Position numbers and translations under genes: made by a program. A stretch of DNA of 64,000 bases from NCBI RefSeq assembly GCF_001680005.1, contig NC_033556.1, forward strand, positions 806,001 through 870,000. Direction: 5' to 3'. A model generated the notes under the pieces. The model saw only the letters and a list, made by a program, of their open reading frames with translations. It was not told where the DNA came from and did no database searches. This document shows positions 22,314 to 34,260 of this stretch, in pieces (the stretch's first letter is position 1; each line of letters starts with the position of its first letter). This DNA comes from Plasmodium coatneyi. Lineage: Eukaryota; Apicomplexa; Aconoidasida; Haemosporida; Plasmodiidae.

Positions 22314-25300
22314 TTAGGAACACCTTCCATGGGAACAAAGTCTTCCTTCCCTAAACCCGGAATCTGAACATGGAACCTGTTCCTTAGGAACATTTTCTTC
22401 TTTCATAAATTCGCTTCCCATAAATTCCCAAACCAAAATTTCAAAAAAGTCCTCCTTCGTCGAATGGAGGTCCCCTTTTTGACATTCGTCTAAGACTTCT
22501 AAATGGATATCAATAATGGTGCGTCGACGTACACCAGGACGACCAACACCAAGGCGATCATCAGCAAGTTTTTTTCGCATCTTAGTTCCCGTTGGAACAG
22601 AACTTGGTCGTCTGCGTTCCCTTACTAAGGTATATTCATGTGGACCATCTCCATGGTCCTCCACATGAGCAAGGAGTGGTTCTTCCAAGTGTGGAGGACC
22701 AGATACTTCATGAGATCTTCTGTGACGTTTTCTTCCTTTACCGAGGAAAAAATACTAACAAAAAGAAGGGAAGAAAAGGAAGAAGGAAAAGGGGGGGTAA
22801 GTAATTTTTAAGGTGCGATATGTTGCTCTTAAAACAAAAATTATCATTATAAGTGAAAATTTTACATCTAATACAGGATGTGTTATTTATTTTTCTTTCT
22901 TTCTTTTTTTTTTTTTTTTTCTCCTTAAAGGAAGTGACCTTCCTTACTACCACCCCTAACAATCTTCCCTCCTTCCACCTACCACCAACCTAACAACATT
23001 CCTCCCTTCCACCACCCTAACAACATTCCTCCCTTCCACCACCCTAACAACATTCCTTCCTTCAATTTTTTTTTTTTCTTTTTTTTTATTTTTCTCTTAA
23101 AAATTTTTTTTTCTTACCTTCCAAAGGAGATAAGTCATAACTGAAGTACCAAGCACGACAGGAGCAAGAGGGAGGTAAGGAAGGACGGGGTGGTCAATCT
23201 TGGCAGTATGTTTGGCAGGAGAAGCAGGAACCGCAGCTGCAGCAGGACTAACAGCCCCTGCGACACCTGCACCTGGGACACCCACACCAGGTACTACAGC
23301 ACCTGCACCCGGTACCAAGCCACCCTGACTACCACCAGGAAGACTAGTTGGAACACCATGGACACCACCTAAGGACTCTGCTGTACTGCCAGAACCGGAA
23401 GAACCTGGATTCCAGGTTCCAGTAGAAGCTGGTCCAGAGGATCCGGGTTTCCAGGTTCCAGTACTACCTGGACCGGAAGAACCAGGAGACTGGTGTCCAG
23501 TACTACCTGGACCAGAAGAACCTGGATTCCATGTTCCCGTAGAACCGGAGGCGGAAGAACCTGGGTTCCAGGTTCCAGTGGAACCGGTACCACCTCCTCC
23601 ACCTAAGAAGTAAGAAAAAAGGGTAGTTTAAATAATATCGAAGGTCGCAGAAAGTGACATGTTGCGTGCACCCTTTCCGGGTGCACACACTTCTTTATTT
23701 TATTTTTTACTTTTTAAATTTTTTTAATTTTTTCACTTTTTTATTTTTTTACACTTCTTTCACTTTGTAATTTTTTTTACGCGTCCTAATTTTTGATGCC
23801 TCTTTATAAATGCACACATTTTTAAAGAATGTTCATTTTTTTTTATTATCGTTATTACCTGGACCCTGAGGTGCCTGAGGTGCCTGAGGTTGCTGAGCAC
23901 CTGCTGAGGGAGTTTGGGTGTCTGTTCCGGTACTTGGAGTTTGGGAGCCTGAATGTGTAGGACCTGAAGTGTAGGAAGGAAAGGGTAAGATTCAGGTTTC
24001 AGTGTGGTCAAATATTGTTGGACCCCAAATGTTGTAGATGTACCCTTGTGTGTACTATGGTGAACATTGTTATGGTCAACATTTCGTCCCCCTGGATTTT
24101 TACCTGCAATTATGGTGTCCACGGGTCCCGGGTCACTCCTAGTAGGGGAAGAGACCTCTGTTACTTCAACCTTGACAGATGTAACAGGGGTACCTGCAAA
24201 AGTGGTGTCATCATCTTCTGTGGGTTCATCAGTTCCAGGAGGTTTATACTCCGTAGAAAGTTCAAGTATAGAATCTGGATCAAAGGAAGATTCTAGACTA
24301 TTACCTGCTTCTCCTTTATTAGGATCCTGTGGCTGAGCTTCCTTTCCATCTTTGTGTTCCGTCTTGACTAATTTCCGTAATTCCTTTGATCTTCCTAATT
24401 TCAATAGGTCTACAATTCTTCCATTAGAGCAAGTTCCACTTTGTTTCGAGTTTTCCTTTTGCTGTTCTTCCGGTTTACGCGTCATCCATGCTACTATACT
24501 ATGAAACCCTCTAATGCCTGTACTCGCCACCTTCGCTTTATCGAACCATTCTTGTATTTGTTTCCCAAATAACTGTTCCACCACTTCTATATCTTCCACT
24601 TTGACCCAATCACATATACTACTCATATCCGTCTTGTTAAATTTACTCTTTACTTCTCCCATAGTATTCGAAATAACTTTCATAACTTCGTGTGCATTAC
24701 ATTTATTCCGCAGTGTTCTTAACATAACATCATTGCCTACTACACACTTTAAGTACATCTTCCAATCTTCCTTTTCTTCCCTTTCATCCTTCCAATTTTT
24801 TTTCACTCTGTCCCATCCTTCCATCCAATATTGTACTTTCACTATAGATTTACATATATTTACGGCCTGATTCCTGTTTCCTCCTCCTTTCCCTGTTATT
24901 GGTCCGCATATGTCCGCTATTTTAGTCGGCCGTCCTTCATCCATTCCCATATAATCCCATAATTCCTTCAACAATTTCTCTACTTCTTCTCCTCCTGCAC
25001 CCTTTATTTTCTCCTGAAAAGGAAAGGAAGGAAAGAAATATACATATGAACTTATAGATTTATCCTTCTTCCTTCCCTCATATATATGTGCCCCCCTTAA
25101 TGGACTGTATTTTTCTTTTGTTTCCTTTCATCCTTCCTTTTTTTCCTTCCTTATTTTTTCTTCCTTATTTTTTCTTCCTTATTTTTTCTTCCTTCTTTTT
25201 CTTTCTTTTTTTTTTCCATGCACCCTTTCCAGGGTGCACCTTGAGGGTTCCCCCCTTGTCCAGTTCACCCAGTTTCCTGTTCGACCGGGGTTGTCCGGTT

Positions 25301-28076
25301 TCCTTCCTCCACTTGTCCGGTTCCTCCTTGTTCGCTTTTCTTCCCCCCTTGTTCGGTTTTCTTCCCTCCTTGTTCCTGTTTCCTTTCTCCCTTCCTGGTT
25401 ATCCCCTTGTCCAGATTGTCCCCCTGTCCGGTTCTCTTCCTCCCTTGTTGGTTTCTCCTTTTTCTCGGGTTCACCCTAGTCTGGTTTCTTCACTTCGTCC
25501 GCTTAACTTCCCTTGTCGGGTTGGACCCCTTGTCCGGTTTACGCAGTTTCGTATTCGCCTGTCTGCAAGGAGTTTTTCCTCTACAAACCCTTTTCCCCTC
25601 TAAACAACAGGCCATATAGTTGTTCAAATAACCTGAAACGTATCTTATTCTCACATCCTGAACCCTAAAACGTAAACCCTCAACCGCGATCCCTAAGCCA
25701 AGAACCCTAAACACTAAATCCTAAACCCTGAACGCTAAAACCTGAACCTTGAAACCTGAACGCTCAACCCTGAACACTAAACAAAAACACACGAAAACTA
25801 AACCCTAAAACCTAAAACGTGAAGCCCTAAAACTTAAACCCTAAACCCTGAAACATAAAACCTAAACCCTGAAACCTGAATCCTAAAACATAAATCCTGA
25901 AACACAAAAAAAACTAAATCCTAAAACCTAAACCGTAAACCCTGAAACCCAAAACCCAAATCTTGAATCCTAAAACACTAAAGCCCGAACCTAAGCCCTA
26001 AATCCTGAAACCCCTTAACCCTAAACTCTAAGGCCTGAACCCTGAACCCAAATCTCTAAACCATAAACGCCAAAAAACCCTAAAACCTAAATTCTAAACC
26101 CTGAAACCTAAAAATCTAAACCCTGAAACATAAAAATCTAAAACCTAAAAACTAAAAGCTAAAGACTAAACCCTGACCCCTGAACCTTAAACAATGAAAA
26201 CTGAACACCAAAACCCACAACTCTAAACCCTGAACTCTAAATCCTGAACACTAAACACTGAACTCTAAACGCTGAACTCTAAACCCTACACACCCAAACC
26301 CTAAATCCTAAATCCTAAACAATTAAAACCTAAAAATTAATCCCTAAAACCTAAGGAACTAAACTCTCAAACCTAAAAATCTAAACCCTGAAACCTAAAA
26401 ATCTAAACTTTGAAACATAAAAATCTAAACCCTAAAAACTAAAACCTGAACCCTAAAACCTGAATCCTAAATCTTGAACCATAAACCCTAAAATCTTAAG
26501 CCCAAAAACCCTGAACCCTAATCCCTGAACCTTTAACCCAGAACCCTAAAACCTCAACCTAAACCCTGAACTCTAAACCCTGAACTCTAAACCCTGAACT
26601 CTAAACCCTGTACTCTAAACCCTGTACTCTAAACCCTGAACTCTAATCCCTGAACCTTAAACCCTGAACCCTCTATTCCTTCCTTCTTTCTTTCCTTTCA
26701 TTCTTCTTCCCTCTTTCTTCCTTCCTTCCCTTCCTTCATTCATTCTCTTCCTTTTCCACTCTCCTTTCCTTTAATACATGATCATATATGCTTCCTCTAA
26801 TTTTACCCTTTCCAAAATATTATAATATTGCTTACCGAACTTTCCTTCCCTGGTTCCAACTTCCCGCTCTTCTTTAATTCTTTCTCATGCTGGTTCCATG
26901 CACTCTTCAGGTGATTCCTTTTTTCTTGTACTTCCGCAGTTAGTTCGGATGGGCATTGATCAGATTGTTCTGCTTGAGGAGGAGTAAATTCTTGATTTGT
27001 GGAGGAGGTTACAGGTCCTGGTGCTTGGGATTGGGGTGGTTGGGAGGCTGGGCTCTTTACTGTTGCTGCAACAGCTGTCTTCGCTGGAGCAGCTGCTGCT
27101 TTCTTCTCTTCCTGTACTTTCTCCTGAATTTTACTTTCCAGTTTATTCCTCATTTCTTCTTCACTATCTTCCGGATTCATTTTTTCCAATATATCGCTCG
27201 CACCCTTCTGTGACACATAATTCTTCTCTTCCACTATTTTCTGTATTTCTTGTACTTTCTTCTCTTCCGCATCCTCCCTATTTTTGTCTGCTTCTTTCAC
27301 CACTTCCTTTCTGCTCTGTTTATCTACCCTAACTTGTCCACAAAATTCCCCCTGCCGTTTTATATCGTCATAGTTCCTTACTTTCGTCCTATTTTTCCAA
27401 CCTTCCGTATTTATCCAGTCTATTATGGTTTTACTAATTAGTTTTCCTCCTATTTGTGCACTCTGCAAACTGAACTCACTGCACTTCTTATCCGTCATTT
27501 CCATTCCTTGCCCAAGTGTCCACACTTTTACCATTTCTGATATATGCTCAAGCACTTTATTAAACCGACAATTATTCCCATATAACTCTATTAACACTGT
27601 TGTTCCAACTAGGCACCTAAAATAGGTAGCCACTGCACCCTCACCTTTAACCTTGTCCCTTACTGTTAGGTTCTGCGTTAATCCATTTGTGTACAACATT
27701 ACAGCTGCCATATTCCTACACAATTCTTTTTCTTCTTTATCCCATGGAATTATATTTTCCCCATTTTTCTTCATCCCCGTAGCACAGAGAGTCTTCACCA
27801 TATCTTGCTCACCCCGAAGAGTATTCATAAGGTTATCAAACATTTCCTTCATGCCTTTCCATATTTCCGCCTACGAATCATATAATAATGAAGCGTGTAC
27901 ACACATATGCTCCTTTCGTACTTATTCCATTTTGTCTTTATATATATGTGCGCCTTTATATTTGTTCTCCCCGGTTTTAAATTTTATTCTCTTACATCAA
28001 CGATACTATTCATATGTGGATGCTTCCTTCTGTCCTCATGCCACCTATTCACCAATTGCCTTATAATTTTAGTCAT
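22314..28076 (-). CDS. SICAvar: SICAvar variant antigen, complete 6-exon gene
   Basis: Exons on the minus strand: 28076-27996, 27870-26836, 25013-24104, 23963-23859, 23602-23118, 22754-22314 (TAA). Phases 0, 0, 1, 1, 0 fit; about 1018 residues. Exon 1 encodes 27 residues (MTKIIRQLVNRW…). Exon 2 (28-372) and exon 3 (373-675) are alpha-type domains (YFRCLVGTTVLIELYG; YLKCVVGNDVMLR; CSNGRIVDLLK). Exon 4 is a 35-residue Pro/Gln/Ser-rich mini exon, and the intron before it is required: reading through loses the frame of the next exon. Exon 5 holds Gly/Ser repeats of GSTGTWNPGSSGP type and a membrane segment (LPLAPVVLGTSVMTYLLWK). Exon 6 is SICA_C (TIIDIHLEVLDECQKGD), ending early after a one-base insertion in the tail repeats. 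Intron 2 is 1822 bases and full of telomere-like heptads. Confidence 0.88.
23665..23685. repeat. Small perfect hairpin (GTGCACCC…GGGTGCAC)
   Basis: An 8-base inverted repeat with a 5-base loop (tttcc), in the intron before the membrane exon of the second SICAvar. The same hairpin in varied form recurs at 25219, 32527, 33058 and 52943. Confidence 0.85.
25219..25550. repeat. Hairpin plus 'cttgtccggtt' repeats in SICAvar intron
   Basis: It starts with the hairpin tgcaccctttccagggtgca (25219-25238), then irregular copies of 'ccccttgtccggttt'. The same pair is seen at the same end of the long introns at 38620-38750 and 58050-58145, so it is a fixed part of this intron type. Confidence 0.8.
25640..26670. 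repeat. Telomere-like heptad array in SICAvar intron 2
   Basis: About 1 kb of CCCTAAA / CCCTGAA / CTCTAAA variants inside a protein-coding gene. Orientation is CCCTAAA on the plus strand, hence GGGTTTA in the transcript. Confidence 0.92.
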
Positions 28077-29466
28077 TGTGCCTTGAATATTATAAATTAA
28101 TCCCTCACTAACCCTCAGGCGATAACGTTAGTATGGAGTACCACCCATTACATTCCATTCCATTCATTCTACTTATATTTATATTATTTCAGTTATTTGC
28201 CCTTTTTTAATTAGTTAATTATGTACATTCCTTCAAATAAAAAAAGAAGGAACATCCCATCACACTATTTCTTCCTCCTTAATCTTTTCCTTCTTCTACC
28301 TTCTCCAATTTTTACTTCATTTCCTTTTCTTTTCTTCCCTAATTTTTACTTCATTTCTTTTTTCTTATTTTTTTTTTTTATTTCTTTTCCGTTAATTTTT
28401 TCTCTATTCTTAAAAAAAAAGGAATAACCTTCGCTTTCCTTTCCTATACGTCCCCTACCTGTGTACCCCCTTTTTGTGTTCTTCCAAAGAAGAGAAAATT
28501 TTTTTGCATGCAACCTAATTCATTGCCTCCTTTTCTCTTAAAAGGGTAAAAAAAAGAAGGAAAGAAAGGAAATAATCTTTCCTTCCTTTATAAACTTTTT
28601 GCGTTCCTTTTAAGAAGCAAAGAATAGGAAGAAGAGGAAGGAATTACGCACCTTCCTCCCTTCTTCTTCTAAATTTTCTTCTTCCTTTTCTCAAAAGAAA
28701 TAACTTCCCTTTTTTTCCTTATACATTACATTCTTCTAAAAAGAAAGAAGAAGCGAGGAGGAAAGGAATGGAATTATGCACCTAACTTCCTTCGTTTTTA
28801 TTCCATTTTTTTTTTTTTTTTTATATTAATACCATTCTTCTTTTTTTTTTTTCCTTTCCTTTAATTCTTTTCTTTTCTTTCTTAAAATTTTTCTTTTTTT
28901 TTTTCTTTTAAAAAAAAAGATGAATAATCATTTCTTTTTTTCTTAACTTCCTATGCATTGTATTTCTTCTAAAGAAAAAAAAAACAGAAAAAGCAAAGAA
29001 AGCAAAAAAGAAAAAAGAACTAGAACAACAAAAAAAGAGGCATCTCTATCATCATTCTATTTTTCTTTCTTTTTCTTTTTGTTTTTTTAAGAACAATATA
29101 AAAAGAAAAATATTAGAACTTCTTTTTTTTTTCTTTGGAGGAACGATAAAAGAAGGAAAAGTAAAAAAAAAGAAAGAAAGTAGAGCATGTTGGTGGTAAA
29201 GTAGGTTCTTCCTTCTTCTTCTCCTTCTTCTTTTCTTTAGATGAATTGTAAAAGAAGTGTATATAAGGAAAAAGAGAGGAAAGGGAAGGAACAGAATGAA
29301 GGGAAGTTTGCTTTCCTTCTTTTCTCTCTTCTCTTTTTTTAGAGGAAGAATGCAAGGGTATATAGGAAAATTTTTTTCCTTTTTTTTATTATTTGTTTCT
29401 TCCTTTAAAAAGGGAGAGCGAGGAAGAAGGAACTGAAAAAAGAAGGGAAAGAGAGGGGACGGGAAC
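28077..29466. other. SICAvar upstream / KIR 3' spacer
   Basis: No gene seen. Alternating pyrimidine and purine tracts (28230-29460) of the sort found between SICAvar and KIR at 9.7-11.0 and 41.5-42.2 kb. 'cattcttctaaaaagaaagaag' style punctuations repeat through it. Confidence 0.65.
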
Positions 29467-31187
29467 TTATCTAATATAGGGGACAGAATATAACGTAGTA
29501 GAATCGCCCGTGGTGGAAATTGTAGTAGCATATTCGGTAGAAGAGTCGTCGTCCGGGAACCTGTTCAATCCATTCCTAATGGCGGACCTCCTTCCCCTTT
29601 TGTTGCATCTACTGCTTCTATTGCTTCCAAAAAGGTTACGTATGTTAGGAAAGAATGAAGTGTACTGTAAAAGAAGAAAGGAGGAAAGAAAGAAAGAGAA
29701 GAGTGTTCACGCGCGTGTACCGTATATATATAGAGGGAGAGAGCGTGCACAGCTTACGCTTCTTCCTTCCTTCCTCATTTATTTATTTTTTTTCATAAGA
29801 GTTAGTGGTCATGACCGCCCCCCTCCCTTAGGTTTCCTTACACCCCCCCCTTATAATGGTAATTATGTACTCATAGTTATGTATACTTACTTTATAAAGA
29901 AAGTAGGCAAATGTTGGTAGTCCTACTCCTGCTATTCCTAATACGGATGAGATAGCAGTAGCGGGAAGTGTTGTATTTCCTGTAGTGTCTGTACTGGGTA
30001 CAAGAAGTTGTTGCGTGGCCTTTAAATCAGTATCCCCATGCTGCCGTTCTAAAGTCTGCAGAGAAACTGTCTCATCAGAAGACTGCAGACCAGCCTGAGC
30101 CAACAAAGGAACTGCATGGGATCCAGGGACTTTCAGCACCGTTGTCTGTTCCTCAGGGAGCTTCTCAGACTCTGCAACTTCCTGTCTATGTTGGTGACCA
30201 TCTTCAGTGCGCTGTGGCACATCCTCTGAAGTTAGTTCACGTTCCACTTCAGGTTCCGATTCGGGGTCTGTGTCCTTCACTTTAGTACATGTTAATTGTG
30301 ATGGTTGGGTCAGTTTGGACAGATCCGTTTCACAATAATATTCTTTTATTTTATTGAACCAGGAACAATAGGGATCAGCCTTACCCTCACCTTCCTTGGG
30401 TTGCCCCTTTCCTCCCACTTTGCAATATTCCCCTAGAGCGTCACATGCATTAGTAAGTTCCGCCTTGTACGTTGCCCAGTCTGCGTCACGTGTAAGGTCA
30501 TTTACTTGCTGCAAATACTGTTTTACATAATCACAATCGTAATAATGTTCGAATACTCTTTTCCTATGCGTGAAAATTCCCTCGCTACGGTCCAAGTGGT
30601 TTTCGCCGTTTTCAACATCGTTGTATTCAACACTGCACTTATAATCCTTGTGGGTAGCATTATCTAGCGTACCGTAAATTTCATCCAAGACTTCTGATAT
30701 TTTGTGTCCCCCATCAATGATCAGGATATATTTACCCAACCAGTGATAAAGGGCTTGGCAGGGTGCTTCTTTTAAGTGCGATTTTCCGCTGTCGGCCATA
30801 TATTCCTTTTTTTTTTTACATGCATAACAATAAGCTCCCATGAAATTCCCCGCCAAAGAAGTAAGTCCGGAGTATCCTCCTAATGCACTATCTAGTGTAC
30901 TCTTCAGTTGATCGGTCGTGCCACTAGTGGGGGTACATACAGTCTCATAAGAATCCACGAATTTACCATAGAAGTCTGTATATGAAGGTAAGTTCGTCAA
31001 ATCCACCTTCTATGAAGGAAGTAGTTGTTGGTAAAGGAAGGAAGGGTGTGCATTATGTACTCCATATATACATATAAGATGTTGGACGCACATATGTTCA
31101 ATTAGGAACTTTCAATAAGGAGGATAATATTTTTTTTTTTCCAGTGCTCCCTTCTTTTTCATTCCTTACCTGTCCTGGCGGTGCCAT
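29467..31187 (-). CDS. kir: KIR protein, single PIR module with an atypical insert
   Basis: Exons on the minus strand: 31187-31170 (MAPPGQ), 31009-29891, 29664-29467 (TAA); phases 0; about 444 residues. Exon 2 (7-379) starts KVDLTNLPSYTDFYGKF and carries the PIR landmarks (YCYACKKK, ALYHWLGKYI, LDEIYGTLD, EHYYDCDYV, YCSWFNKIKEYYC, QLTC). It then has about 90 residues (TEDGHQHRQEVAESEK…LQSSDETVSLQTLE) that look unlike any other KIR here, followed by the membrane segment (VLGIAGVGLPTFAYFLYK). Exon 3 is a basic tail with Ser/Thr-rich end (YSVPYIR), close to the tails of the two mimic-bearing minus-strand KIRs. It lies 1.4 kb upstream of the SICAvar at 28076, same strand. Gene model firm; origin of the insert unknown. 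Confidence 0.88.
29960..30270 (-). other. Compositionally distinct insert in KIR
   Basis: Between the PIR core and the membrane segment, about 90-100 residues rich in Glu, Gln, Ser, Leu and Val without Cys, encoded by DNA visibly richer in G+C than the flanking exon. This is the position where other KIRs carry the CD99-like segment. I do not recognise its source. Confidence 0.55.
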
Positions 31188-32526
31188 TTTTCCCTTTTAA
31201 TTATATATTCTTCTTCTGTATATATAACGAACAAACACACTCCTCCTCCCTTCCTCCACTGAGTGAGAAACTCCTTCCTCTAAGTGTGACAAGCAAGCAC
31301 ACTTCCTCCCCTTTTTTTTACTGTGTTAAGGAGGACGAAAAACTTGTTTACTTCCCTCTACACACATATATATATTTATATATAAAACATGTGCGTGTAC
31401 AGGCAGCACAGCACTACCCCTTTTCACACCCACCACATTCCCTTCCTACATTCCTTAGACCCTTCCTTTCCTTCCTTTTAGATTCGTTCACTACAGTATG
31501 ATATGATAGTTGTCCTTATCGCTATTCTTTGAGGACATGGTAGAACATTAAACTATTATTATTATGTATATTATATGCACGCATGTTTCCCTATTACACT
31601 GTTCATGAACGCACACTTTCCTTCATTATGTACATATATAGAAGGGAAAGGGGCTTGCGCAACTGCCTTTCTTCTTTAGGCAAAAATTTTCAGAATATGC
31701 TACTCTATGTTCTATTTTCATTCTTAAATGGAAAGGGGGTGTTATGGTTGTTCGGTGGTAGGTGGGTTGTTAGATCATTAAAGTTTTGTTAGATCACATA
31801 TATATATTGTGTGGTGCAGTACACAATTCATATATGCATATGTGCAGTTCATATATTGTATGCGGTTCATCCTATATATGTGCAGCAGAGAACACCTTCC
31901 TTTCTCCTCTTCCTTCCACCTACCACCAAACAACCTTCCATCAACCTACCATACGGGGGGTAATGTGTGTACATATTATTCGTACTCATCGGAAGAAGCT
32001 TAATTTATTGGATAAAAATTAACTACACATGACACAGAGAAGGAAGGGAATGGGGGATCTGTACTAAGTTGTGCACATATATACATATATCAGCAACCGT
32101 GTTTATATACATTACGCACCCCCTTTTATATAGTAGTGCTGCGCTTCTGTCACACTTTCTCCCATACATGGTAGGGGGGGAGGTGCGCATACTCCTTTTT
32201 TCTGCTTATCGTTGATTAGTGCGAGTGTAATTACTTTTTCCTGCCCCCCTTTCACACATGGTTGCCTGGTAAATAGGGACGCCCTCCCTCCACTATACTT
32301 CCCTTAGCGAGCTCTAATTTATACTCTACCAACAGTTCCTATTAGCTGCATGCAATGTGTTCCTCAGTCACCCTTTTCACCTCCTCCTTAGACCCTCCCT
32401 CAATACACACTATACCTTACATGTTAATGCACCCTTCTCTTTCTTTTTTCTCTCTTTTTTTTCATTCTCTCTTTTTCTCCTTCAATAACTACCTTATTCT
32501 CTTTCAATTTTCTTTTTCTTTTTTTA

Positions 32527-32600
32527 TACACCCTTCGGGTGTACTCCCCCCCCCCCCCCCTGGGGTGGCTAAAGTAGCAGGCCATATTGCTGTTCCTTAA
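32527..32600. repeat. Hairpin + poly-C + 'ggctaaagtagcaggcc' element, copy 1
   Basis: TACACCC-TTC-GGGTGTA hairpin, a run of C, then tggggtggctaaagtagcag and 'gccatattgctgtt'. The second copy is at 33058-33120, a partial one at 11970-12035 and an inverted one at 61-110. The order of parts is constant, so this is a dispersed element and not chance. Confidence 0.8.
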
Positions 32601-32639
32601 CCAAGAAAGACCCTACACCTACACCCTTAACCTTTCATT

Positions 32640-33800
32640 CTAACACCCCTAACAACCTTCCTTCCACCAACCACCCCTAACAACATTCCCTTCCACCAAC
32701 CACCCCTAACAACATTCCCTTCCACCAACCACCCCTAACAACATTCCCTTCCACCAACCACCCCTAACACAATCTTCCTTCCACCTACCACATAACAACC
32801 CTTCCTTCCACCTACCACATAACAACCCTTCCTTCCACCACCCCTAACAACCTTCCCTTCCACCCCTAAGATCCCTTTCTTCCACCCCCAAGACCCTTCC
32901 TTCTAACACCCCTAACCCTTCCTTCCTTAGACCTCCTTCTAACCCACTCCTTAGACCTCCCTTTCCTTCCTTAAGCCCTTTCCTTCCTTAGACATCCTTC
33001 CTTCTTTTTTTCCTTTCCTTCCTTTCTTCCTCTTATATATTTTTTTTTTTCTTTTAATACACCCTTCGGGTGTACGCCCCCCCCCTGGGGCGGCTAAAGT
33101 AGCAGGCCATATTATGGGACATTAACCTAGAAACCCTTAGGTTACACACCCTTAGCCCTTCCTTCTAAAACCCCTAACAACCTTCCTTCCACCACCTTAA
33201 CCACTGTCCTTACTTCCACCCTAACAGCCTTAACCCTTCATTTTAACAACCCTAAAACATCATTTCAATAGGTCTCACACTCTTTCATTCTACCACTCCT
33301 AACAACTTTCCTTCCCTTAGACTCCTTTCCTTAGGCCCCCTCCTTAGATCGTTCCTTCCACCCCTAACGACCTTCCTTACATCCTAAGAACCTTTATTCC
33401 ACCCACCTAACAACTTTCCTTCCTTAGACCCTCCTTCCTTCCTCCCCTTTTCCTTCCATAGACCTCCTTTCCTTCCCTCCTAAGACCCTCTTTTCCTTCC
33501 TTCCTAAGACCCTCCTTTCCTTCCTCCTTAGACCCTCCTTCCTTCCCCCCTAAGACACCTTCTTTCCACCACCCCTAACAACCCTCCTTCCACCTACCAC
33601 CCTTAATAACCTTCCTTCCACCTACCACCCCTAACAATCTTCCTCCTCCCCTTCCTTAGACCTCCCTTTCCTTCCTTAGATCTTATTCCTCTAACATTAG
33701 ACCCTCCTTCATTTTGACCCCCCTCCTTCCTTAGACCTTTCCGTCATTAGACCCTCCTTCATTTTGACCCCCTTCCTTCCTTAGACCCTCTTTCCTTTCC
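32640..33800. repeat. Pyrimidine-rich 'ccaccacccctaacaaccttcc' repeats
   Basis: Irregular tandem units alternating CCTTCC with ACCACCCCTAACAA and TTAGACCCT. Related to the minisatellites at 59190-59610 and shorter runs at 12080-12170 and 22950-23060. Confidence 0.8.
33058..33120. repeat. Hairpin + poly-C + 'ggctaaagtagcaggcc' element, copy 2
   Basis: Same order of hairpin, C run and 'ggcggctaaagtagcaggcc' as at 32527, about 530 bases further on. Confidence 0.8.
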
Positions 33801-34061
33801 TTACTTCCTTAATTATTTTGTGGGGGGACGCGCCCCCTCAAACCAGACACGTAAAACAAAGCTGCTTAGTGGGAAAGCAAACCCCCACTCTTTTTCCGGA
33901 AGGGAAACCAACGAAAAATGGATTCCCTCTCCTTCAACAGAGAGAGACGCACATATTATTGGATTGCACTCCCCTCCCTGTCCTTAATCCACCAAAGTGT
34001 GACCTCCCCCTTTGAGGGAAGCTCAGTCCCCACTTTGTTCCGCACAAAAAAAGTGGATAAT

Positions 34062-34260
34062 GAAATTCTAGTTGCAAAAGTTCAAATAAAAATGTTTAAA
34101 GGAAATTGCGCACAGGAAGTTGAATGAAATTCGAATTCTAGTTGCTAAAGTCCAAATATAAAAATTTTAAGGGAGGTTACGCACAAAATTGAACCAACTT
34201 TGAATTATATTGTCCAAATGAAATTTTTAAGGAGGAAGCATAAAATAGGTGGAATTCGAA
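34062..34260. repeat. Degenerate ~70-bp tandem repeat
   Basis: About three copies with 'gaattctagttgcaaaagt', 'caaatataaaaattttaa' and 'gcgcacaaaattgaa'. Not seen elsewhere in the window. Confidence 0.6.

Noticed and set aside
23760..24103. Open frame continuing past 24104 in the second SICAvar
   Set aside because: Reading through loses the phase needed for the membrane exon. A GT/AG intron (24103-23964) restores the Pro/Gln/Thr reading seen in the sister gene, so the tail of the long frame is intronic.
25640..26670. Chromosome end or true telomere
   Set aside because: The heptads are degenerate, lie inside an intron between two good exons, and coding sequence continues on both sides. They are internal telomere-like repeats.
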